Source: Myxococcales bacterium (GTDB lineage: Bacteria; Myxococcota_A; Polyangia; Polyangiales; Polyangiaceae). From it: a stretch of 13,399 bases of DNA. Where the stretch lies: NCBI GenBank assembly GCA_013298325.1, contig JAAFHJ010000077.1:1-13399 (forward strand), written 5' to 3'. A model generated the notes under the pieces. It worked only from the letters and a program-made list of their open reading frames with translations. It did not search any database and was not told where the DNA came from. This document shows positions 1 to 7,436 of this stretch, piece by piece (position 1 is the first letter of the stretch; every line of letters starts with the position of its first letter). A program made the translations under genes and the position numbers.

Positions 1-200
1 AACGCCAACGCGACCGCCTGCGCCGTCGCCCCCAAGGCGAAACCGACCGCAGCGCCGCGCCTCATGCTCTTTGAGTCGCGAAGCGCCCGCGCGAAGAGTG
101 TGAGGGCAATAAGCGGCGCCAGCGGCCGCAGCGGCCCCGCATAGAGCCCACCCGCAGCCAGGAGCACCCCGCCGAGCACCCCGGTCACCAGCGGCCTCAT
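1..200 (-). CDS. Partial membrane protein, possibly apolipoprotein N-acyltransferase-like N-terminus
   Basis: Reading leftward from an ATG at 200 there is an open frame of 66 codons that leaves the window, so only the N-terminus is visible. It has a hydrophobic stretch at about residues 4-22, then a Pro/Leu-rich segment (PLRPLAPLIAL), a basic turn (RALRDSKSMRRG) and a second hydrophobic helix (GAAVGFALGATAQAVALA). A helix, a PLxPLAPL segment, a basic turn and a Gly-rich helix resemble the start of Lnt, which adds the third acyl chain to lipoproteins in the inner membrane. Too little is present to exclude another polytopic membrane protein. No good Shine-Dalgarno precedes the ATG. The same frame stays open upstream to about 289 but offers no ATG, GTG or TTG there. 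It lies 89 bases after the beta-barrel gene on the same strand, so co-transcription is possible. Confidence 0.4.
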   Translation of the reverse strand, partial: MRPLVTGVLGGVLLAAGGLYAGPLRPLAPLIALTLFARALRDSKSMRRGAAVGFALGATAQAVALA

Positions 201-289
201 GTTCGTGGCGATCGACGTAACGACAACGGCCCGATCCCAAACGAGGGGACCGAGCCGGTCGACGAGTCGAGCAAAAATGCGTGGAAAAT

Positions 290-1291
290 TCAGAAGTAGA
301 GCGTCGCGCCGAGGGTGAAGAGTCCGCCGCCAGACTTGTTCGTCGTCCGGCCGCTGCTCCCGTCGACAAACTCGGCCTGGTAGGTATTCCCGTCGATGCG
401 ATCGCGAACGAAGAGGCGGAAGTCGCCGTTGACAGCAAGGGAACGACCGAGGCGCCACTCGGCACCGAAACCGGCATGCCCGCCGAAGTAGCCGTAGCTG
501 TAGGAACTCGTTGTTCCGTAGGGGTTCGACGTCGTGCCGCGGTCCCAGTAGGGGTGCTGCCCTTCCGCGCTCGCCGCCGACCAGCCGAGGCCGCCGATCA
601 GGTAGTACTGGAAGGTGGAGGCTGGGTTGAGGAACCACATGGCGTTGAAAGAGACGGCCGACTCGGTGCGGGAGAGGCCGTTGTAGTCGGTGCCGGCGAA
701 CACATCGACGTTGCCTTCGACGGCGAAGGAACGGTCAAAACGGTAACGAAGACCGGCACCTGCGCCGCTCATTGCCCCTTTTCCGCCGAGGCCAACGCCC
801 TGGAGGTGGAGGTTCAAGCCCCACTCCCGCTGAAAGCGCGGGCGGACGTTGTTCGTGCGGACGTAGAGGCCCGGTTGCGGCGGCTGCTGGGGCGCCGGCT
901 GATAGTAGTTCGTCTGCCGGTTGCCGGGGACGATGACGACGCGGGTGGTACCCGGCTGCTGGTACGGCTGCTGGGGGTACTGGGGATAGACCGGCTGCTG
1001 GGGGTACTGAGGATAGACCGGCTGCTGGGGGTACTGGGGATAGACCGGTGCCGGCGGCGCGACGATCACAGGTGGTGCGAGCACCGGCGGCGCGACGATC
1101 ACGGGCGGTGCGACCACCGGCGGTGCAACCACCGGCGGGGCGACGACGCCACCGCCGACGGTCACCGAGGCTCCGGCCCGCGCATCGGCGCAAAACCAAG
1201 AGCCCGGCGGGCAATTCTGGGCGAGCGCGTCACCGGCGGCAAAAAGGACGGGGAGGGCGAACGTGGCGGCAATCAGGGGGCGGCTGGACAT
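290..1291 (-). CDS. Secreted outer-membrane beta-barrel protein with proline-rich repeats
   Basis: The product is 333 residues. I chose the ATG at 1291 because it is preceded by AAGGAG about 10 bases upstream and opens a clear signal peptide (MSSRPLIAATFALPVLF, then AAGDALA|Q, predicted cleavage after residue 24). The frame extends 50 codons further upstream, but that extension looks non-coding. The mature protein starts with a segment holding two cysteines (C27, C34), which is not a lipobox. Residues 50-80 are repeated VAPPV units, residues 83-109 are three VYPQYPQQP units, and a Tyr/Gln/Pro-rich stretch follows. From about residue 150 to the end there are alternating amphipathic strands rich in Gly and aromatics, ending in F as outer-membrane barrels usually do. 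Family: OMP beta-barrel (OmpA/OprF-like small barrel), substrate unknown. The Pro-rich segment may span periplasm or peptidoglycan (inference). Confidence 0.82.
   Translation of the reverse strand: MSSRPLIAATFALPVLFAAGDALAQNCPPGSWFCADARAGASVTVGGGVVAPPVVAPPVVAPPVIVAPPVLAPPVIVAPPAPVYPQYPQQPVYPQYPQQPVYPQYPQQPYQQPGTTRVVIVPGNRQTNYYQPAPQQPPQPGLYVRTNNVRPRFQREWGLNLHLQGVGLGGKGAMSGAGAGLRYRFDRSFAVEGNVDVFAGTDYNGLSRTESAVSFNAMWFLNPASTFQYYLIGGLGWSAASAEGQHPYWDRGTTSNPYGTTSSYSYGYFGGHAGFGAEWRLGRSLAVNGDFRLFVRDRIDGNTYQAEFVDGSSGRTTNKSGGGLFTLGATLYF
965..1045 (-). repeat. Three tandem 27-bp repeats inside the beta-barrel gene
   Basis: Three head-to-tail 27-bp units (965-991, 992-1018, 1019-1045) encode VYPQYPQQP three times (residues 83-109). 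The outer two copies are identical and the middle one differs by a single silent base. Being a multiple of three, gain or loss of a unit keeps the frame. Confidence 0.9.
1052..1144 (-). repeat. Degenerate VAPPV-coding repeat tract
   Basis: The tract encodes residues 50-80 of the beta-barrel protein. It has six APP-centred units of alternating 5 and 6 residues (VAPPV, VIVAPPV, VLAPPV and similar). The DNA units differ more than the 27-bp repeats beside them. Together they form an extended proline-rich N-terminal arm. Confidence 0.75.
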
Positions 1292-1443
1292 GGCGTCGGG
1301 TCTCCTTCGCGGCGAGCGCGGCGTGATGCACTGAGCAACCGTCGTGCCACGCAGCTTCGCAACGAGATCGGGCGATCGAGAAGCAAGCGCCGTCGAGTGT
1401 AGCGCCTCGTTCACGGAAATCGGGTTAACAAGCCGTACCATCT
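1292..1443. promoter_or_regulatory. Divergent intergenic region between the beta-barrel gene and rlmI
   Basis: This 152-base segment separates two genes pointing away from each other, so promoters for both should lie here. Next to 1291 on the minus strand is the AAGGAG ribosome site of the beta-barrel gene. On the plus strand no convincing Shine-Dalgarno precedes the rlmI ATG. A TACCAT at 1437-1442 vaguely resembles a -10 box but would make the transcript nearly leaderless. I could not assign -35/-10 pairs with confidence. Confidence 0.4.
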
Positions 1444-2631
1444 ATGGCTCTCCCTCTCGTACGGCTCGCGCCCGGCCACGTACAACCGCTCTTTCACGGG
1501 CACCCCTGGGTATTTGCGCAGGCGATCGCCAAGGTGGAGGGTTCGCCGGCCCCCGGCGATGAGATTCGCGTCGTCGATCCGCGTGGGAATTTCCTCGGTC
1601 GCGGCTATTGGACGCCCGGATCGGCGCTCGCGGTGCGCATCTTGGTGCGCGACGAGACGACGCCCCTCGACCTGCCGTTTTTTGTGAAGCGCCTCCAAGC
1701 GGCGGCGGCGCTCCGTCGCGATCTCGGGATCGCGACGCCGGAAAATACCGGCTACCGGCTCGTCCACGCGGAAGGGGACGACCTACCCGGTCTCGTGGTC
1801 GACCACTTTGGTGGGGCGCTCGTCGTTCAGTTCCTCACGCGCGGGATGAAGATCCGTGAGCCGATGCTTGTCGCGGCGCTCCGCGAGGCGTTTGGGGCAT
1901 CCACGATCTTCGAGCGGACGCCGAAAGAATCGGCGCGCCTGGAGAGCTTCGAGCCGAAGACGGGGCCGCTTTGGGGGGACGCACCGAAGGAATTTGCCTT
2001 CCGGGAACGGGGGATTGAGTTTCGTATCCCCGCGGAAATTGGGCAAAAAACCGGCTATTACTTCGACCAGCGCGGCCTTCGGGCCCGCGTAGAGAGCCTG
2101 TCGGCGGGGAAGCAGGTCCTCGACTGCTACAGCTTCGTCGGGAGCTTCTCCCTGGCGGCGGCGCGCGGTGGGGCCGCTTCCGTGCATGCGGTCGATGCGA
2201 GCGCGATTGCTCTTGAAACGGCCGCAGAAATTGCACGCGCAAATAAGCTTGATCGGAACGTCTCCTACGAATGTATCGACGCGAAAGAGGCACTCACTGC
2301 ATCGCGGGGGAAGTACGATCTTGCCGTGGTCGATCCGCCGCGCCTCTCGCCGACGCGGGCCAACCGGGATCAGGCCCTCGCCGCCTATGCGCGCGTCGCC
2401 GAACTCGGCGCGCGTGCGGTAAAACCGGGCGGACTTCTTGTGTTTTGCTCGTGCTCGGCCGCGGTGGACGTCAACGCGCTGACCCGCGCCCTCGCCCAAG
2501 GGGCGACCCGCGCCAATGTGCGTGCGACTGTCCTTGAACGGCATTTTCAGGGGGGCGATCACCCGGTCCCCGCCGCGATGCCGGAAGGGCTCTACCTCAA
2601 AGCGCTCATTGCACGGATTGATGCCAAATGA
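1444..2631 (+). CDS. rlmI: RlmI-type class I SAM-dependent 23S rRNA cytosine-C5 methyltransferase
   Basis: The product is 395 residues, the usual length for RlmI, which methylates C1962 (E. coli numbering) of 23S rRNA. An N-terminal PUA domain (about 1-75) has GHPWVF and a GDEIRVVDPRGNFLGRGYW segment. A linker domain leads to GQKTGYYFDQR (residues 200-210), the family's GxKTGxxxDQR hallmark. The Rossmann methyltransferase fold follows: SAM-binding motif I VLDCYSFVGSF from residue 225, an acidic ribose-binding position near VDAS, and motif IV VVDPPRLSP with D297-P298-P299. FCSCS lies before the C-terminal GGDHPVPAAMPEGLYLKAL. The start fits the family because the PUA domain begins within a few residues. 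It opens a plus-strand run and overlaps the next gene by ATGA, implying translational coupling. The related RlmK or other COG1092 members are the only serious alternatives for specificity. Confidence 0.88.
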   Translation: MALPLVRLAPGHVQPLFHGHPWVFAQAIAKVEGSPAPGDEIRVVDPRGNFLGRGYWTPGSALAVRILVRDETTPLDLPFFVKRLQAAAALRRDLGIATPENTGYRLVHAEGDDLPGLVVDHFGGALVVQFLTRGMKIREPMLVAALREAFGASTIFERTPKESARLESFEPKTGPLWGDAPKEFAFRERGIEFRIPAEIGQKTGYYFDQRGLRARVESLSAGKQVLDCYSFVGSFSLAAARGGAASVHAVDASAIALETAAEIARANKLDRNVSYECIDAKEALTASRGKYDLAVVDPPRLSPTRANRDQALAAYARVAELGARAVKPGGLLVFCSCSAAVDVNALTRALAQGATRANVRATVLERHFQGGDHPVPAAMPEGLYLKALIARIDAK

Positions 2632-3434
2632 AGCCGCTCGCTTCGCTTTCCGACGACGTCGCTGCGAAGATTGAGGGGCTCCTTTTTGACCTCGACGACA
2701 CCTTCCTCGACCACGGCGCTCTCCACGAAGCGACCTACCGGGCCCTCTTTCGGCTTCGCGAGGCCGGAATTTCCGCGGTGGGACTCACCGGGCGCCCGTC
2801 AAACTGGGCGGAAGTCGCGGCGCGCCTCTTCCCGCTCGCCGGTTGCGTCGCCGAAAACGGTGCGCTCGGCTGGTACCTCACCCCCGCGGCGAACGGGCGT
2901 ACCCGCCTCCAGCAGTGGGACCCGGTCCCCCCGGAACTTCGCCGGGACCGCGTGGCGAAACTTAATGAAATCGTTCGTGAAATAGCACGCGCGTTCCCCG
3001 CGCTGGCCCTCGCTGACGACGGCCACGGGCGGGTGAGCGATCGGGCTTGGGACGTCGGCGAGTTCTCGACGGTTTCGCCGGAAATGATCGCGGAAGTGAC
3101 CAACTTTCTTGAAGATCGTGGCGCGAAAGTCCGCACCTCTAGCGTGCACCTCCACGCGACCTTCGACGGCCACGACAAAGCGACCGGCGCCGCGGCCTTT
3201 CTTTCCGCGCGTTTGGGTGTCGATCCGGGGGCGGTTCCGCTCCGTTGGGCCTTCGTCGGCGACAGCGGGAACGACACCCCTTGCTTCAACGTCTTCCGCG
3301 TCGGAGTTGGCGTTGCGAATCTTCACCAGGCGCGCCTCGCCATCTTGCCGCGTTATTTGACGAAATTGCCCCGCGGGGCCGGCTTCGTCGAGCTGGTAGA
3401 TCGCCTTGTCGCCGCTCGAACGTCGGCGTGCTAG
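2628..3434 (+). CDS. HAD superfamily (type IIB, Cof/MPGP-like) phosphatase
   Basis: The product is 268 residues with all four HAD motifs. Motif I is FDLDDT, with nucleophile D21 and general acid D23. Motif II is GLTGRP (T54). Motif III is the lysine in GHDKATG (K184). Motif IV is GDSGNDTPCF (D212, D216). The insert between motifs II and III, with VAENGALGWY at its start, is a C2B cap. That places it near the Cof-type, mannosyl-3-phosphoglycerate and sucrose-phosphate phosphatases. Expected role: Mg-dependent hydrolysis of a small phosphorylated metabolite in the cytosol; the substrate cannot be read from sequence. Its ATG lies within the ATGA that ends rlmI, and argD begins 9 bases after its stop, so the three are probably one operon. 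A housekeeping phosphatase is a reasonable guess; a specific sugar pathway is not supported by neighbours. Confidence 0.85.
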   Translation: MKPLASLSDDVAAKIEGLLFDLDDTFLDHGALHEATYRALFRLREAGISAVGLTGRPSNWAEVAARLFPLAGCVAENGALGWYLTPAANGRTRLQQWDPVPPELRRDRVAKLNEIVREIARAFPALALADDGHGRVSDRAWDVGEFSTVSPEMIAEVTNFLEDRGAKVRTSSVHLHATFDGHDKATGAAAFLSARLGVDPGAVPLRWAFVGDSGNDTPCFNVFRVGVGVANLHQARLAILPRYLTKLPRGAGFVELVDRLVAARTSAC

Positions 3435-3443
3435 CCGAGGGGC

Positions 3444-4652
3444 ATGTCCGCCAACGCCGACTTCCGCGCGATCGCCGAAAAACACCTCTACGGCAACTAC
3501 CGTCAGGCGCCGTTTGTTCTTGAAAAAGGGCGCGGTTGCGAAGTTTGGGACGTCGAAGGGAATCGGTTCCTCGACCTCTGTGCCGGCGTCGCCGTCTGCG
3601 CGGTTGGGCACGCCCACCCGAAACACGTGGCGGCGATCGCCCACCAAGCGGCGACACTCACCCACGTCTCGAACTGGTTCTACAATCGCGTAAACATTGA
3701 GCTTGCTGACAAGCTCGCCGCGATTACCGGCTTGGACCGGGTCCTCTTTTGCAACTCGGGGGCCGAGGCGATCGAAGGGCTCCTCAAGCTAGCGCGCCAC
3801 CATTTTTGGGGGATCGGGAAGCCGGAGAAGAAGCGCCTCATCGCCTTCCACAACGCCTTTCACGGACGCACGATGGGGGCGCTGTCGCTCACGGGGACGC
3901 CGAAGTACCGAGAAGGATTCGGTTCTCTCGAAGGCGTGACCCACTTGCCCTACGGCGATCTCGCCGCCGTCGAAGCGGCGATGGGGCCCGATGTGGCAGG
4001 GATCCTCGTGGAGCCGGTGCAAGGCGAGGGGGGCGTGCTCCCGGCACCGGAGGGTTTTCTTCAGGGATTGCGGGCGCTTTGCGACGCGCACGGCGCCTTG
4101 TTGCTCCTCGACGAAGTGCAGACCGGCGTCGGCCGGACCGGCTCCTGGTTCGGGTACCAGCACTTCGGCGTGAAGCCGGACGCGGTCGCGATGGCGAAAG
4201 GGCTCGGCGGCGGCTTCCCGATCGGCGCCTTCGCCACGACGGAGGCGCTCGCTGGCGCCCTCCCGCCGGGGACCCACGGTACGACTTACGGTGGAAATTC
4301 GCTCGCTTGTGCCTCGGCGCTCTCGGTCCTCGCGATCGTGGAAGAGGAGAAGCTCGCCGAAGGGGCCGCCCAAAAAGGGGAGTTCCTCGCGAAGGCGCTT
4401 CGCGCGATTGTTGAGGAATTTCCTAAGGTTTGCGAACAGGAACGCGGCGTCGGTCTCCTTCGTGGCCTCGTGCTTCGGGAGGGCTTCGTTGCCCGCGACG
4501 TCGTTCCGCAGATTTTTGCCCGGGGCGTGCTTGTCATTGGCGCCGGGGACCGCGTCCTCCGGTTCTGCCCGCCGCTCGTCGTTACCGAGGCCGAGCTCGC
4601 CGAGGGAATTGCGGCGGTCCGCGCCGTCATTGCCGAGCTTGCTGCTAAATAG
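3444..4652 (+). CDS. argD: Acetylornithine aminotransferase (class III PLP-dependent)
   Basis: The product is 402 residues, typical for ArgD. It exchanges the amino group between N-acetylglutamate 5-semialdehyde and glutamate in arginine synthesis, and in many bacteria also serves as N-succinyl-diaminopimelate aminotransferase for lysine. Visible signatures are FLDLCAGVAVCAVGHAHP near residue 42, NSGAEAIE (104-111) for cofactor phosphate, FHNAFHGRTMGALS, VEPVQGEGGV, LLLLDEVQTGVGRTG with PLP-binding D223, and MAKGLGGGFPIGAF with Schiff-base K252. TTYGGNSLACA and a C-terminal RFCPPLVVTEAE follow. NSGAEAIE has Ile where ArgD more often has Asn, a minor deviation. A GAGGGG sits very close to the ATG. 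The gene follows the HAD phosphatase after 9 bases and is followed by a strong inverted repeat. Other class III transaminases (GABA, ornithine) are less likely given overall motif wording and length. Confidence 0.9.
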   Translation: MSANADFRAIAEKHLYGNYRQAPFVLEKGRGCEVWDVEGNRFLDLCAGVAVCAVGHAHPKHVAAIAHQAATLTHVSNWFYNRVNIELADKLAAITGLDRVLFCNSGAEAIEGLLKLARHHFWGIGKPEKKRLIAFHNAFHGRTMGALSLTGTPKYREGFGSLEGVTHLPYGDLAAVEAAMGPDVAGILVEPVQGEGGVLPAPEGFLQGLRALCDAHGALLLLDEVQTGVGRTGSWFGYQHFGVKPDAVAMAKGLGGGFPIGAFATTEALAGALPPGTHGTTYGGNSLACASALSVLAIVEEEKLAEGAAQKGEFLAKALRAIVEEFPKVCEQERGVGLLRGLVLREGFVARDVVPQIFARGVLVIGAGDRVLRFCPPLVVTEAELAEGIAAVRAVIAELAAK

Positions 4653-4659
4653 TCGAAGA

Positions 4660-4686
4660 GAAAGGGGCCAGAAAAGGGCCCCTTTC
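4660..4686 (+). terminator. Probable intrinsic terminator after argD
   Basis: A perfect 10-bp inverted repeat, GAAAGGGGCC / GGCCCCTTTC, with a 7-base loop, starts 8 bases after the argD stop codon. The stem has six or more G-C pairs and an A-run upstream. There is no clear T tract beyond the stem's own TTT, so termination strength is uncertain. It probably separates the rlmI-HAD-argD operon from the ATPase-like gene, whose ribosome site begins only a few bases later. Confidence 0.6.
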
Positions 4687-4707
4687 GTGTGGTAGAGGCG
4701 CTCGCCG

Positions 4708-7224
4708 ATGGCCGCTCCCCCCGGAAAAACCTGTCCCGCCTGCGGAAAAGCGGTCGATCCGCTGCGCGCGGGGCCGGTGGCGATCGTCGGGGGCACGTTC
4801 CACCATTTCTGCAATAGCGCATGCAAATCGCGCTTTTACGAAGCGCGAGTCGCGTCGGAAGCGGCGACCGCCGACCCGCCCCCGGTCACCCTCGCCGCCC
4901 CGCTTACGATTCTCCCGGCGCCTGTGGCCGTTTTCGAGGCGAAGGGCTCGTTGGAAAAGACCGCGCCTGCCCCCGCCGTCGCCCCCGCAGAACCGCTCGA
5001 AGCGGTGGTCCCTTTCGCGGTCCCTCGTTACGATACTCGCGTACTTGCTCCGCTTTCGCGCGAGGTAGCTGCGGAAGAGCCCCCTCCGGAGACCCGGCGA
5101 AGCCCCGAGGAGGACGACCTCCCGGAGCCGGCTGACACCGAAGATCCGGAAGAATATCGAGGTTTTCCCGCCGACGAGCATGAACAGGACGACGTCGACG
5201 GCGGTGTCGTCGCCCCGGCGAGTGTGCCTCTGCGACCGACGGCGCTCCCCGCGCGTCGACGAGCGGTCCCCGTCGCTGCGGTGCCGCCCGGGTATCGCCT
5301 GCCGGCCGTCGCCGCGCTTGCCGCGTTCCTCGCGTTTTTCCTTCCTTTTCTGGGGCTCTCCGTCGCTTCGTTGACGCTTGGCGCCGTCGGCTTCGGCACC
5401 GTCCTGCTCCTTGTGCTCCTCGTGACCGATCGCGAAGCGCCGCGGGCCCCGCTCCGGGCGCTTTCCCGGGTACCGCTGCTGGTGGCGCTTGCTGGGGCAA
5501 TTATTCAAACGTTACGGGGAGATGGGCGCAGCGCCGCGACGGTGACCTTGGCCGCGGCGATCCTCTTTGCGGTCGCCGTCGGCGATCTCGTCGCCGCCCT
5601 CGTCCCCGACCCGCGAAACCGCGTCCGTGCCCTTCGCGACCGTCTCGAGGCTGTCGGTGCTGGCGTGTTTCGTGGCGATATCGTTCGCGTTTCCGCCGGA
5701 GATACGATCGCGGCCGATGGTCATGTCGTCGACGGCGAAGGGGCGGTTCATCTCTTTCCGGAAGCAAGACGGGTCGTTGCCGTCGGCCCCTTCGGTGATG
5801 AGCGGACCGTTGTCACGACGCTCGCCGCAGGCGCCGAGTGCACGGAAGGCGCCTTCGATCTCGCCGTCGATGCGCTCACGACCGACGCCCAACTCCTCCA
5901 CGCCGCCGAAGACGAAGCGGCCCCCGAGCTCTCCCCGCGGTTTGCCGCGCTCGTCGATCGCGCCCCCTACGCGGCACCGCTCGCCGCCCTTGTTGCTGCA
6001 TTTGCGGCGTTTGCCGGGCGAACCGACGAGTGGGATACGATCCTGGCTGCCTGCGCTGGGGCAACCGCATTTCTGCCGTATCCGCTTGTTGTTCTTTCGG
6101 AAAGAGCGCTCGCCGACGCACGCCTTCGGGGTGTGCTCCGCGGGGTCTTCTACACCGACGGCGACGCCTTCGATCTTGCGGCCCGCGTCGACGCGGCAGT
6201 GCTCTGCGCGCGCGGCGCCGTCCTCGAAGGGGCGCCGATTTTGTGCGCGCTCCTGACCGATGGTTCGGTAACCGAGGAGGAGCTGATCGCGCTTGCCGCC
6301 GGCGCCGAGCGCGATTCGAAGCATCCGATGGCCGATGCGATCCGGAGCGCCGCCCAAGACCGGGACGTGCTGCCGGCGCCGCTCCTTCGTTGCGAAGAAT
6401 TTCCAGGTCTTGGCGTGGAAGCACGCGCCTCTGGCGAGACGGTCCTCGTCGGCAACCGGGCCCTGCTCCTCCGCCACGGCGTCGCGTTGGGGCGCCTGGA
6501 GGCGGCCGCCACCGACCTGGAAAGTGTCGGAAAACTAGCGCTTTTTGTCGCGCGTGCCGGGCGTTTGATCGGCCTCCTTGGCTTCGAAGATCGCCTCGCG
6601 CCGGAAGCCCATCGCACGATCGCGTTGCTGCATGATGCATCGATCGAACCGATCCTGCTCTCTGGTGAGTCGCGGGCCTCCTGCGAGGCGATGGCGACGC
6701 AGATCGGTATCGATCACGTACGTGCGGAGGTCCTCCCCGGCGATCGGGCCGCGGAGGTCGCCCGGCTGGCGGAGGCGGGGCACATCTTGGCCGCCGTCGG
6801 AAGTCCGCGGTGGGACGAAGCGACTCTCGGCGCGCCCCACGTCGCGGTCCTCCTCGGGCCCGGGCTCGCGCGTCGGCGCGATGACGAAGTAAATTCCGAA
6901 TACGCGAAGGATTCCAATCGCGTACGAAGGCTCGGCGAACCGTCCACCGGCGCTGCACCGACGATCCTCGTCCACGATGGCGATGGCGCCAACGCCGCCT
7001 GGGCCCTCGCCCACGCGAAATCCTTCGATGGTCGTTTCCGTCGAGCCCTCTTCGCGGTCGCCGTCCCTGGGGGCGCCGCGCTCCTCGGCCTCTCCTTCGG
7101 CCTCGCCCCAGGGGCCCTGGCCGGCCTCGCCGCGGCGATTGCGGCGATCGCCGTTCCGCTCGTCCTCCGAGATCCGGCCACCCCAAGCGGGCTCCCCACC
7201 ACCGACGCCCTCCCCAAGCGCTGA
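4708..7224 (+). CDS. P1B-type ATPase-like pseudoenzyme with N-terminal TRASH/YHS-like Cys4 motif
   Basis: The product is 838 residues. An AGAGG lies 9 bases before the ATG. Residues 8-43 carry CPACG and FCNSACKSRF (C9, C12, C35, C39), a TRASH/YHS-like metal-binding motif. A Pro/acidic linker runs to about 190. Hydrophobic helices follow at about 195-300, about 425-465 and 780-825, interleaved with A-domain-like (312-395), P-domain-like and N-domain-like regions. This is the order of heavy-metal P1B ATPases. Retained: RGDIVRVSAGDTIAADG in the A domain, the N-domain H539-P540 dyad (SKHPMADAI), GLGVEARASG and EDRLAPEAH. Replaced: TGE by A353-R354-R355; membrane CPC by L456-P457-Y458; DKTGT by C500-A-R-G-A504; TGD by S652-G-E654; GDGxND by G698-SPRW-D703. 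It therefore cannot form the aspartyl phosphate or pump metal by the known mechanism. The unbroken frame argues against simple decay. Metal sensing or scaffolding is inference. Confidence 0.85.
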   Translation: MAAPPGKTCPACGKAVDPLRAGPVAIVGGTFHHFCNSACKSRFYEARVASEAATADPPPVTLAAPLTILPAPVAVFEAKGSLEKTAPAPAVAPAEPLEAVVPFAVPRYDTRVLAPLSREVAAEEPPPETRRSPEEDDLPEPADTEDPEEYRGFPADEHEQDDVDGGVVAPASVPLRPTALPARRRAVPVAAVPPGYRLPAVAALAAFLAFFLPFLGLSVASLTLGAVGFGTVLLLVLLVTDREAPRAPLRALSRVPLLVALAGAIIQTLRGDGRSAATVTLAAAILFAVAVGDLVAALVPDPRNRVRALRDRLEAVGAGVFRGDIVRVSAGDTIAADGHVVDGEGAVHLFPEARRVVAVGPFGDERTVVTTLAAGAECTEGAFDLAVDALTTDAQLLHAAEDEAAPELSPRFAALVDRAPYAAPLAALVAAFAAFAGRTDEWDTILAACAGATAFLPYPLVVLSERALADARLRGVLRGVFYTDGDAFDLAARVDAAVLCARGAVLEGAPILCALLTDGSVTEEELIALAAGAERDSKHPMADAIRSAAQDRDVLPAPLLRCEEFPGLGVEARASGETVLVGNRALLLRHGVALGRLEAAATDLESVGKLALFVARAGRLIGLLGFEDRLAPEAHRTIALLHDASIEPILLSGESRASCEAMATQIGIDHVRAEVLPGDRAAEVARLAEAGHILAAVGSPRWDEATLGAPHVAVLLGPGLARRRDDEVNSEYAKDSNRVRRLGEPSTGAAPTILVHDGDGANAAWALAHAKSFDGRFRRALFAVAVPGGAALLGLSFGLAPGALAGLAAAIAAIAVPLVLRDPATPSGLPTTDALPKR

Positions 7225-7436
7225 ACGCGCGGTGGGTTGTCCAGCTGAATCGTCAAAATTCCTGCGCAAGATGGCGAAAAAGAATGACGATCGATGGCGC
7301 GATCACGATCATCTTTCTTCTGTCTTTCACCGATGCGCGATAGCTTCATGGATCGCAGTCGTGGCGAGTCATCGCTCGCGCCCCCGACCGACACCGTCGA
7401 CTCAGGGAATCTGCATCGGACTTCACCCTCGAGGCT
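7225..7436. other. Intergenic gap before the kinase gene
   Basis: These 212 bases lie between the ATPase-like gene and the kinase. A short inverted repeat, GATCG / CGATC with a 6-base spacer, occurs at 7289-7304 and is followed by a pyrimidine-rich run (ATCTTTCTTCTGTCTTTC). It could be a weak terminator, but the stem is only 5 bp. A promoter for the kinase would be expected here, yet I could not name convincing -35/-10 boxes. Small open frames in the gap run into shadow frames of the kinase and have no ribosome site. Confidence 0.35.

Noticed and set aside
965..1144. Repeat tract considered as a CRISPR or VNTR locus
   Set aside because: There are no unique spacers; the units are contiguous, in frame and encode a low-complexity protein segment.
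281..1402. Plus-strand open frame opposite the beta-barrel gene
   Set aside because: It is antisense to a protein with clear signal peptide, ribosome site and barrel. Its Arg/Gly/Asp-rich translation with repeats merely mirrors the Pro repeats.
290..1441. Longer start at 1441 for the beta-barrel protein
   Set aside because: The extra 50 residues precede a perfect signal peptide with its own AAGGAG, and the extension would remove the divergent promoter region.
3789..4826. Minus-strand open frame across argD and the start of the ATPase-like gene
   Set aside because: It overlaps argD active-site coding sequence and spans the inverted repeat and two gene boundaries; it is a shadow frame.
4708..7224. 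ATPase-like gene considered as a decaying pseudogene
   Set aside because: No stop or frameshift occurs in 838 codons, codon use matches neighbours, scaffold motifs and membrane helices are intact and a ribosome site is present.
7289..7304. GATCG/CGATC inverted repeat considered as a terminator or operator
   Set aside because: The stem is only 5 bp in GATC-rich sequence and no second copy was seen; chance is likely.
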